Below are positions 1 to 4,912 of a DNA stretch of 5,059 nucleotides, in pieces. The position numbers were made by a program, and so were the translations under genes. Source of the DNA: DATJBC01 sp035515515 (GTDB lineage: Bacteria; Actinomycetota; Acidimicrobiia; Acidimicrobiales; UBA8190). The first letter of the stretch is position 1; every line of letters starts with the position of its first letter. The stretch covers positions 1 to 5,059 of the forward strand of contig DATJBC010000047.1 in the NCBI GenBank assembly GCA_035515515.1, written 5' to 3'. The notes beneath the pieces were generated by a model that was not told the origin of the DNA, did no database searches, and was given only the letters and a program-made list of their open reading frames with translations.

Positions 1-116
1 ACCACGTCGGAGCCGAGGGTCCCGAACCACCCCATCCAGGCCTGCATGGCCCGCTCCTGCTCTTCGGGGGTGTCGTTCATCTGTCCCCCGGCGTAGATGA
101 AGACGTACTTCGCCAT
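1..116 (-). CDS. YCII/DGPF-like small protein, N-terminal part (runs off the window)
   Basis: Thirty-eight complete codons are visible, starting MAKYVFIYAGGQMNDTPEEQ and continuing with a Trp-rich helix (AWMGWFGTLG, residues 26-35). The hydrophobic first strand ending in IYAGG, then a short acidic loop and an amphipathic helix with W-x-x-W-F-x-x-L-G, is the usual opening of YCII-related (DGPF) proteins. These are small ferredoxin-like-fold dimers, mostly of unknown function, with a His-Asp pair in the founding members. The catalytic part lies outside the window, so activity cannot be judged. The ATG is supported by a strong ribosome binding site just upstream. In many actinobacteria, DGPF proteins sit beside ArsR and SRPBCC genes, as here, so this is probably the third gene of that cluster, although the 187-bp gap could hold its own promoter. 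The family call is moderately sure; the biological role is unknown. Confidence 0.7.
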   Translation of the reverse strand, partial: MAKYVFIYAGGQMNDTPEEQERAMQAWMGWFGTLGSDV

Positions 117-120
117 GGTG

Positions 121-130
121 CTTCCTCCTT
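121..130 (-). promoter_or_regulatory. Ribosome binding site of the YCII-like gene
   Basis: On the minus strand the sequence AAGGAGGAAG lies 4 bases before the ATG at 116. It is a nearly perfect anti-16S match and fixes the start codon. It contrasts with the leaderless-looking starts elsewhere in the window. Confidence 0.8.
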
Positions 131-224
131 GTTGTGGGTCCCGGCCCGCGGGCGCGGGCGCGGTGGTGCTGGTCGAGGCGGCACGGCCCGCCCCGGGGCG
201 CTGCTCGTGCGCGCCGGCGACGCA

Positions 225-258
225 GATGCTGTCGTCGGATGCTGTTGCTCGGATGCTG
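225..258. repeat. Three direct GATGCTG repeats, 13-14 bp apart
   Basis: GATGCTG occurs at 225-231, 238-244 and 252-258, with start-to-start spacings of 13 and 14 bp. The last two copies are preceded by G (GGATGCTG). They lie in the gap between the SRPBCC stop and the YCII-like start, directly next to a second repeat block. On the minus strand they read CAGCATC, upstream of the YCII-like gene. They could be regulator binding sites or the remains of a decayed minisatellite; the sequence does not decide. Confidence 0.6.
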
Positions 259-294
259 GGTCGTTCGTGGCGGGGTCGTTCGTGGCGGGGTCGT
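258..294. repeat. 15-bp tandem repeat, about 2.5 copies
   Basis: The unit GGGTCGTTCGTGGCG is present twice exactly (258-272 and 273-287), followed by a partial third copy GGGTCGT (288-294). It begins where the last GATGCTG repeat ends and stops 9 bp before the SRPBCC stop codon (304-306). Exact tandem identity points to recent slippage. No gene is supported across it. Confidence 0.8.
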
Positions 295-303
295 GCGGGG
301 TCC

Positions 304-753
304 TCAGCCGCCGCCGATGCCGGGATCGGGCCCGGGATCCCCGCCGGCGGCGGCGACGGCCATGCGGGCCAGGTGGTGGGGCCAGCCGGCGTCGTGGGGC
401 CCGACGGCGGCGGCGGGCAGTCCCCGGTGCACGAGCCGCACGATGGTGCCGTCGCCGTCGGGGATCAGGTCGACCTCGACCGTGCTCGACCCGGCGGGCA
501 CGAGCTGGTCGTCGCCCTCCCAGCCCCAGGTGAAGCGCACCCGCCGGGGCGGCGAGACCTCGACGAAGGTGCCGAGGACCACGTGGCCGCCGCCCATGTC
601 GACGCGGTAGACGCCGCCGGGCTGGGCTTCGAGCTTGTGGTCCACGCCGCTCCAATGCCGCATCTTGTCGGGATCGGTGAAGTAGGAGAACACCGCCTCG
701 GGCGGCGCCGCCACCCTGATCTCCTGCTCGATGACGTCACCGTCGTCGGCCAC
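304..753 (-). CDS. SRPBCC/AHSA1-like (START-fold) domain protein
   Basis: A 149-residue protein covering one whole SRPBCC domain of the AHSA1 type, a hydrophobic-cavity helix-grip fold. Visible family marks are the first strand and helix with APPEAVFSYFTDPDKMRHW (residues 16-34), PGGVYRVDMGGG (46-55), the strand GTFVEVSPPRRVRFTWGW (61-78), the strand TVEVDLIPDGDGTIVRLVHRGL (91-112, with the D-G-T turn and L-x-H) and GWPHHLARMA (123-132). The length is normal; the tail after 136 is Gly/Pro-rich and probably disordered. The start is GTG at 753, preceded by an AAAGGGGA ribosome binding site (759-766) inside the upstream repressor gene. The 17-bp overlap with that gene implies translational coupling. 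ArsR-SRPBCC pairs are common in actinobacteria. The ligand is unknown, and a role in binding or detoxifying a small hydrophobic molecule is only inference. Confidence 0.88.
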   Translation of the reverse strand: MADDGDVIEQEIRVAAPPEAVFSYFTDPDKMRHWSGVDHKLEAQPGGVYRVDMGGGHVVLGTFVEVSPPRRVRFTWGWEGDDQLVPAGSSTVEVDLIPDGDGTIVRLVHRGLPAAAVGPHDAGWPHHLARMAVAAAGGDPGPDPGIGGG

Positions 754-1090
754 GGTCGTCCCCTTTCCCCCGCGCCGTGCGGGCCGGCGCCGCCTGCTGC
801 TCTCGCTCGGCGGCGATCTTGAGGCGGCGCAGCCCGGTCGACCAGAAGGTGTCGATGTAGCTGCGCACCTCGTCGAGCCCGTCGGGCCGGGCCCGGTAGA
901 TGACGCGGGTGGCCTCCCGGCGCTGGTCGAGGAGCCCCGCCTCCACCAGGACCTTCAGGTGCTGCGACACCGCCGGGCGGCTGAGGGTGAAGTGCGCGGC
1001 GATGTCGCCGGCGCTCAGCTCGCCGTCGGCGACGAGGCGCAGGATCTCGCGCCGGTGCGGTTCGGCGATGGCCCGGAGGGCGGCGTCCAC
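737..1090 (-). CDS. ArsR-family winged-helix transcriptional repressor
   Basis: A 117-residue DNA-binding protein. The winged helix-turn-helix fills residues 1-70: helix PHRREILRLVADGELSAGDI (11-30), then recognition helix SRPAVSQHLKVLVEAGLL (37-54), then the wing QRREATRVIYRARP (56-69). This matches the ArsR/SmtB fold. The metal-binding ELCVCDL-type cysteine motif is absent (there is no Cys at all), so this is one of the non-metal members often paired with SRPBCC proteins. Residues 72-95 form a C-terminal helix likely used in dimerisation, and the last 20 residues are basic and probably disordered. The GTG start at 1090 is supported by the promoter, whose predicted transcription start falls on it. 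It overlaps the SRPBCC gene by 17 bp and probably controls the whole cluster, including itself, through the palindrome at 1110-1123. Confidence 0.92.
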   Translation of the reverse strand: MDAALRAIAEPHRREILRLVADGELSAGDIAAHFTLSRPAVSQHLKVLVEAGLLDQRREATRVIYRARPDGLDEVRSYIDTFWSTGLRRLKIAAEREQQAAPARTARGKGDDRGRRR

Positions 1091-1097
1091 ACCCCGT

Positions 1098-1127
1098 AGT
1101 GTAAGCAGTTACTTACGTAAGTAGCAA
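1098..1127 (-). promoter_or_regulatory. Probable promoter of the ArsR-SRPBCC operon, leaderless
   Basis: Read on the minus strand, TTGCTA (1127-1122) and TACACT (1103-1098) are separated by 18 bp and match -35 and -10 elements well. Seven bases after the -10 the sequence reaches the GTG start codon (1090), with no Shine-Dalgarno site between. This predicts a transcript that begins at or within a base or so of the start codon. Leaderless messages are common in actinobacteria. This AT-rich patch stands out against its very GC-rich surroundings. Confidence 0.6.
1110..1123. promoter_or_regulatory. Palindromic operator for the ArsR-family repressor
   Basis: TACTTACGTAAGTA is a perfect 14-bp palindrome lying between the -35 and -10 elements of the repressor's own promoter. 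A further GTAAG half-site at 1101-1105 forms a second inverted repeat with CTTAC at 1112-1116 (6-bp spacer), so three GTAAG half-sites occupy 1101-1121. Short AT-rich inverted repeats overlapping the promoter are typical ArsR-family operators, so binding here would block RNA polymerase. That this protein binds here is inference from position and symmetry. Confidence 0.7.
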
Positions 1128-1162
1128 GTGAAATTTACGGGCCCGGCGGGCCGGCGCCCGGA

Positions 1163-2359
1163 TCAGCGCCGGGGCATCTTGATGGCGCGGTCGGCGATGA
1201 TGTTCTTCTGCACCTCGGTGGTGCCCGCGCCGATCGAGGTGTAGCGCTGCCACACGTAGTTGTGGCCCCAGTGACCCTTGTCGACGGCATCGGGGCCGCC
1301 CTTGGTGAGCACGCCGACCGGCCCGAGCACGTCCACGCCGAGCTCGGCGATGGTCTGCGACAGGTAGCTCCACTGCAGCTTGGCCAGCGGCACCTCGGGC
1401 CAGTTCTTCTCGCCCTTGAGGATCTTCGACAGCGCTCGGGCGTTGAGGAGCCTGGTGAGCTCGAGCTGGGTCCACAGCCGGGCCACGCGGTCGCGGATGC
1501 CGGGGTCCTCGAGCGCGGCGGGGTTGTGCTCGCGGGCCGTGGCGATGAGGTTGTCGAGCTCGATGCGCATGGTCACCGACAGCCCCGAGGTCCCCACCCG
1601 CTCGTTGGCCAGCGTCCCCATGGCCACGTTCCAGCCCTGGTTCTCGTCGCCGAGGCGGTCGGTGACCGGCACGCGGGCCCCGTCGAAGTTGACCTCGCAG
1701 AACAGCTCGCCCCCGGTGATGTCGCGGATGACGTTGACCTCGATGCCGGGCAGCTCCATGTCCACGATGAGCGCGGTGATCCCCTCGTGCTTGGCGCCGC
1801 GCTCGATGGCGGTGGGGTCGGTGCGCACCAGGAACAGCCCCCACTTGGCCAGGTGCGCGGTGGAGATCCAGATCTTCCTCCCCGTCACCACGTACTCGTC
1901 GCCGTCGCGCACCGCCAGGGTGCGCAGGTTGGCGAGGTCCGAGCCCGCCTCGGGCTCGGTGAAGCCCTGGCACCAGTGCACGTCGGCGTTGAGGATCCCC
2001 GGCAGCCACATCTGCTGCTGCTCCTCGGTGCCCCAGCGCAGGATCATGGGCCCGATCTGCCAGATGCCGTTGGTGTTGTAGATGCCGGGTGTCTTGGCCC
2101 GCGCCATCTCCTCGGAGTAGATGGTGTTCTGCATCACGGTGGCCTCGCGGCCCCCCCACGACGTGGGCCAGTTGATGGCGGCCCACCGCCCGGCGTGCAG
2201 CCGGCGCTGCCACGCCTGGCGGCGCAGCATGGTGCGGCGGTCGGGGTTGCTCTCGTCGCCGATCTCCCCCGAGGCCATGAACTCGGGGAGGTTGTCGTCC
2301 AGCCACCGGCGCAGCTCGGCCCGGAACGCCTCGTCCTCGGGCTCGTAGGAGAAGTCCAC
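1163..2359 (-). CDS. Acyl-CoA dehydrogenase (FadE type)
   Basis: A 398-residue flavoprotein that would oxidise an acyl-CoA thioester to the 2,3-enoyl-CoA and pass electrons to ETF. All three parts of the fold are present: the N-terminal helical domain (about 1-125), the middle beta domain with GFTEPEAGSDLANLRT (132-147) and GRKIWIS (160-166), and the C-terminal helical domain ending with GAGTTEVQKNIIADRAI (377-393). Length is normal for a soluble FadE. At the place where medium-chain enzymes carry their catalytic Glu (I-Y-E-G-T) this protein has Ala378 (I-G-A-G-T). Glu253, in ANERVG, lies where isovaleryl- and long-chain enzymes have their base, so it is the probable catalytic residue. The GTG start is 3 bp after the stop of the upstream dehydrogenase, with only a weak ribosome binding site, implying coupled translation. 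Substrate is unknown; fatty acyl, branched or steroid side-chain CoA are all possible. Confidence 0.92.
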   Translation of the reverse strand: MDFSYEPEDEAFRAELRRWLDDNLPEFMASGEIGDESNPDRRTMLRRQAWQRRLHAGRWAAINWPTSWGGREATVMQNTIYSEEMARAKTPGIYNTNGIWQIGPMILRWGTEEQQQMWLPGILNADVHWCQGFTEPEAGSDLANLRTLAVRDGDEYVVTGRKIWISTAHLAKWGLFLVRTDPTAIERGAKHEGITALIVDMELPGIEVNVIRDITGGELFCEVNFDGARVPVTDRLGDENQGWNVAMGTLANERVGTSGLSVTMRIELDNLIATAREHNPAALEDPGIRDRVARLWTQLELTRLLNARALSKILKGEKNWPEVPLAKLQWSYLSQTIAELGVDVLGPVGVLTKGGPDAVDKGHWGHNYVWQRYTSIGAGTTEVQKNIIADRAIKMPRR

Positions 2360-2362
2360 GGC

Positions 2363-3346
2363 TCAGCGCTTCAGGACGTCGGGGTTGACGATGTTGCGGG
2401 GGGTGGCCCCCGCCAGCAGCCGGCACAGGTCCTCGGCGATGGTCCGGGTGTGGTTGGCCTCGGTGTCGTAGGTGGCCCCGCCGATGTGGGGGGTGAGCAC
2501 CACGTTTGCGAACGTGGTGAGGGGATGGTCGGGGGGCAGGTGCTCGCCCTCGAAGTGGTCGAGGCCCGCGGCCCCCACCTTCCCCGAGGCCAGGGCGGCC
2601 ACCAGGGCGTCGGTGTCGTGCAACTGGGCCCGGGCGGTGTTGAGGAAGACCACGCCGTCGCGCATGGCGGCGAACTGCGCGGCGCCCACCATCCCGGCCG
2701 TCTCCTCGGTGACCGGGGCGTGCATCGACACCACGTCGGCCACCTCGAGGAGCTGCTCGAGGCTGTGGGTGGCGTCCGCCGCGTAGGGGTCGCAGGCCAC
2801 CACGCGCATCCCGAGGCCCTCGAGCCGCCAGCGCAGCGCCCGGCCCACCGCCCCCAGGCCCACCAGGCCGGCGGTGCGCCCCGCCAGCTGCCAGGCCCGG
2901 AAGCGCTGGTAGGGGATGGTGCCGTCCCTGTAGACCTCCCCGGCGCGCACGTCGGCGTCGGCGCCCACGACACCCCGGGTGGCGGCGAGCAACAGCGCCA
3001 CGGCCAGCTCGGCCACGGCGTCGGCGTTGCGGGCCGGCGCCCGCAGCACGGGCACCCCGGCGGCCGTGGCCGCCTCGACGTCGACGTTGTTGGGGTCGCC
3101 GCGGGCGCTGGCCACGGCCACGAGCGGCAGGTCGAACACGGGGCCGGCGCAGCGGTCGGCCTCCACCACGAGGACGGTGGCCCCCTCGGCCGCCGCCCGC
3201 TCGGCCAGCTGCTCGGCGTTGTAGATGCGCAGCGGCTGGTGGTCGATCCACGGGTCGACGACGAGGTCGGCGAGCTCCCCGAGCAGCTCCAACCCGGGGC
3301 CCCGCACCGGGGCGGTGACGAGCGCCCGGGGGCGACTCGGCGGCAT
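2363..3346 (-). CDS. D-isomer-specific 2-hydroxyacid dehydrogenase (NAD-dependent)
   Basis: A 327-residue oxidoreductase of the SerA/hydroxypyruvate reductase family, interconverting a 2-keto acid and its D-2-hydroxy acid. The nucleotide-binding domain begins with GLVGLGAVGRALRWRL (160-175; G163, G165, G168), and Asp186 in VVACDPY ends the second strand, favouring NAD over NADP. Catalytic residues are visible: Arg239 (NTAR), Glu268 (EGEHL) and His287 (TPHIGG), with the usual 29-residue Arg-Glu spacing. The substrate-domain segment ASARGDPNNVDVEAA (79-93) is of the family's usual form. There is no C-terminal ACT domain, so it is not a full serine-regulated phosphoglycerate dehydrogenase. Start ATG at 3346 has a strong AGGAGG site. 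It heads an operon with the acyl-CoA dehydrogenase and is divergent from an FGGY kinase. Genes of this family often accompany FGGY kinases in sugar or polyol clusters, so a sugar-acid substrate is the best guess. Confidence 0.9.
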   Translation of the reverse strand: MPPSRPRALVTAPVRGPGLELLGELADLVVDPWIDHQPLRIYNAEQLAERAAAEGATVLVVEADRCAGPVFDLPLVAVASARGDPNNVDVEAATAAGVPVLRAPARNADAVAELAVALLLAATRGVVGADADVRAGEVYRDGTIPYQRFRAWQLAGRTAGLVGLGAVGRALRWRLEGLGMRVVACDPYAADATHSLEQLLEVADVVSMHAPVTEETAGMVGAAQFAAMRDGVVFLNTARAQLHDTDALVAALASGKVGAAGLDHFEGEHLPPDHPLTTFANVVLTPHIGGATYDTEANHTRTIAEDLCRLLAGATPRNIVNPDVLKR

Positions 3347-3350
3347 CGAT

Positions 3351-3356
3351 CCTCCT
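3351..3356 (-). promoter_or_regulatory. Ribosome binding site of the 2-hydroxyacid dehydrogenase
   Basis: AGGAGG on the minus strand lies 4 bases before the ATG at 3346. It is the only clear Shine-Dalgarno site in the 42-bp divergent gap and supports this start. Confidence 0.8.
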
Positions 3357-3374
3357 AGGGCCGGCGAAGTCCTT

Positions 3375-3381
3375 CATAATG
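3375..3381. promoter_or_regulatory. Shared -10-like element between the divergent dehydrogenase and kinase genes
   Basis: CATAATG is the only AT-rich patch in the 42-bp gap. On the plus strand CATAAT (3375-3380) would place the transcription start within a base or two of the kinase ATG at 3389, giving a leaderless message. On the minus strand CATTAT (3381-3376) would start a message about 20-25 bases before the dehydrogenase ATG, leaving room for its AGGAGG site. If both are real, the two promoters overlap almost completely and compete. No good -35 hexamer is seen on either side, so the call is tentative. Confidence 0.4.
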
Positions 3382-3388
3382 GCCGATC

Positions 3389-4822
3389 ATGACGGCCATG
3401 TCAGGTTCGGTCACCGTGGGCATCGACATCGGCACCACCGCCGTGAAGGCGCTGGCCGTGGACGCCGAGGGCACGGTGCTGGCCCGGGCGCGCATCCCCC
3501 ACCGCCTCATCACGCCCGCCCCCGACCGCCTCGAGCACGACGCGGCGCGCGCCTGGCGCCAGGGCCCGCTGCGCGCCCTGGCCCAGGTGGCCGGGGAGGA
3601 GGCGGTGGCCGGCGTGTGCGTGGCCAGCATGGTGCCCTCGCTCACGGCGGTGGACAGCCGGGGGGTGCCGCGCGCCCCGGGACTGCTCTACGGCGACGCC
3701 CGGGGCCGGGCCCCGGCGGGCCGGCCCGGGGGCGGGGGACCGCCGCGGGCCGCCGACGCCATGCCCGACGCCGAGGGGTTCGTGGCGTGGGCGGTGCGCG
3801 AGCACCCCGGCGCCCGCGGGTACTGGCCCGCGCAGGCCGTCGCCAACTACGCCCTGGGGCGCGTGCCCGCCATCGACACGGGGATGGCCATGTGCATGGG
3901 GTCCATGCGCGCCGGCACGACCTGGGACCCCGACGTGCTGGCCGCCTTCCCCGTCGAGGAGCGCCAGCTCCCCGTGGTCGTGCCCATGGGGGAGGCGGCC
4001 GGCGCGGTGCGCGCCGCGGGCCCGCGCCGGGGCGCCACCGGGGCGGTGCTGTCGGGCGGGACGGTGGACGCCCTGTGCGACCAGATCGTGTGCGGGGCGT
4101 CGGAGCCGGGCGACGTGCTCGTGATCTGCGGGGCCACCCTGATCGTGTGGGCGGTGACCGACGACTGGCTCGAGGCCCCGGGGCTGTGGACCGTCCCCCA
4201 CACCGTGGCCGGCAAGGTGCTCGTGGGCGGGCCCTCCAACGCCGGGGCGCTCTTCGTCGACTGGGCCCGGGCGCTGTTGTCGCAGGGGGCGCACACCACG
4301 GCCCGACGCCCGCGCCCCGCCCCCCGCCCCGGCGACCCCGAGCCCGCCCGCCAGGGCGACCCCGCGGCGGTGCCGGTGTGGACGCCGTACGTGCGGGGCG
4401 AGCGCGCCCCGTACCACGACACGACGCTGCGCGCCGGGCTGCACGACCTCGACATCACCCACGACGCGGCCGCCGCCGAGCGCGCCGCCTACGAGGCCAG
4501 CGGGTTCGTGGTGCGCCACATCCTCGAGCGCGCCGGCATCGCGGCCCGGCGCATCGTGGCCAGCGGGGGCGGGACGCAGGTGCTGGCGTGGATGCAGGCC
4601 ATGGCGGACGCCGCGGGCCTCCCCGTCGACACCGTGGCCGTCCCCGAGGGCGCCGCCCTGGGGGCCGCCTACGTGGCGCGCTGGACGGCGGGCCTCGAGT
4701 CGTCGCTCGACGGGGCCCAGCGCTGGGCGCGCGTGGGGCGGCGCGTCGAGCCCGACGTCCGCTGGCAGGCGGCGGCCGACGGGCGCTACGCGCGCTTCAA
4801 GGCACTGTCGCCCCCGGCCTGA
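3389..4822 (+). CDS. FGGY-family carbohydrate kinase
   Basis: A 477-residue ATP-dependent sugar kinase of the xylulokinase/glycerol kinase fold, slightly short for the family. Visible marks are the first phosphate motif GIDIGTTAVKALAVD (11-25), YGDARGR (101-107), the probable catalytic base Asp227 in SGGTVDALCDQ (222-232), the second phosphate motif CGATLIVW (248-255, usually G-T-S/T), GGPSNAGALFVDW (280-292), PYVRGERAPYHDTTLRAGL (333-351), YEASGF (368-373) and the adenosine motif ASGGGTQVLAWMQAMADAAG (391-410), then PEGAALGAAY (419-428). Residues 302-326 form a Pro/Arg-rich linker. ATG 3389 is chosen because it lies next to the predicted transcription start; ATG 3398 is the alternative, and neither has a Shine-Dalgarno site. 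The divergent dehydrogenase suggests a shared pathway. The sugar cannot be named; xylulose, a tetrulose or an AI-2-like compound are all possible. Confidence 0.92.
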   Translation: MTAMSGSVTVGIDIGTTAVKALAVDAEGTVLARARIPHRLITPAPDRLEHDAARAWRQGPLRALAQVAGEEAVAGVCVASMVPSLTAVDSRGVPRAPGLLYGDARGRAPAGRPGGGGPPRAADAMPDAEGFVAWAVREHPGARGYWPAQAVANYALGRVPAIDTGMAMCMGSMRAGTTWDPDVLAAFPVEERQLPVVVPMGEAAGAVRAAGPRRGATGAVLSGGTVDALCDQIVCGASEPGDVLVICGATLIVWAVTDDWLEAPGLWTVPHTVAGKVLVGGPSNAGALFVDWARALLSQGAHTTARRPRPAPRPGDPEPARQGDPAAVPVWTPYVRGERAPYHDTTLRAGLHDLDITHDAAAAERAAYEASGFVVRHILERAGIAARRIVASGGGTQVLAWMQAMADAAGLPVDTVAVPEGAALGAAYVARWTAGLESSLDGAQRWARVGRRVEPDVRWQAAADGRYARFKALSPPA

Positions 4823-4864
4823 GCGGGCCTGTCGCCGCCCGTTCCGCACCGGTGGCCGGGGAGG

Positions 4865-4894
4865 TTGGGTGGCGCGCCGGGCCTCTGCCATGCT
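4865..4894 (+). promoter_or_regulatory. Possible promoter of the right-end gene
   Basis: TTGGGT (4865-4870) and an extended -10, TGC followed by CATGCT (4889-4894), are 18 bp apart and lie 18 bp before the GTG at 4913. This gives a short leader containing the GGAGGTGA site. Both hexamers are only partial matches. A separate promoter is sensible because 90 bp separate this gene from the kinase stop. Confidence 0.35.
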
Positions 4895-4900
4895 GGGGAC

Positions 4901-4908
4901 GGAGGTGA
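4901..4908 (+). promoter_or_regulatory. Ribosome binding site of the right-end gene
   Basis: GGAGGTGA is a full anti-16S match, 4 bases before the GTG at 4913. It decides the start and shows that a real gene begins here. Confidence 0.75.
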
Positions 4909-4912
4909 CGCG

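Noticed and set aside
144..153. Perfect palindrome GCCCGCGGGC in the gap before the YCII-like gene
   Set aside because: Composed only of G and C in a GC-rich stretch, not placed against any promoter element, and likely by chance.
97..822. Plus-strand frames across the SRPBCC gene and the repeat-bearing gap
   Set aside because: They lack a ribosome binding site and overlap the well-supported SRPBCC gene; composition is typical of shadow frames.
1140..1152. Possible terminator hairpin after the acyl-CoA dehydrogenase (GGCCC, 3-base loop, GGGCC)
   Set aside because: The stem is only 5 bp and is followed by GTAAATTT rather than a T run; such stems are expected by chance in this composition. Read-through into the repressor promoter region is therefore possible.
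1262..3358. 698-codon open frame on the plus strand opposite the two dehydrogenase genes
   Set aside because: It is antisense to two clearly recognisable enzymes, has Gly/His/Pro-rich composition without family motifs, and arises from lack of stops in very GC-rich DNA.
1113..3377. 754-codon minus-strand frame spanning both dehydrogenase genes
   Set aside because: It would cross the real stop and start signals at 2359-2365, and its translation is Arg/Gly/Pro repeat-like; the two in-frame enzymes explain the region.
4824..4841. Possible terminator hairpin after the kinase (CGGGC/GCCCG with an 8-base loop)
   Set aside because: Short stem, large loop and no T tract; not distinguishable from background.
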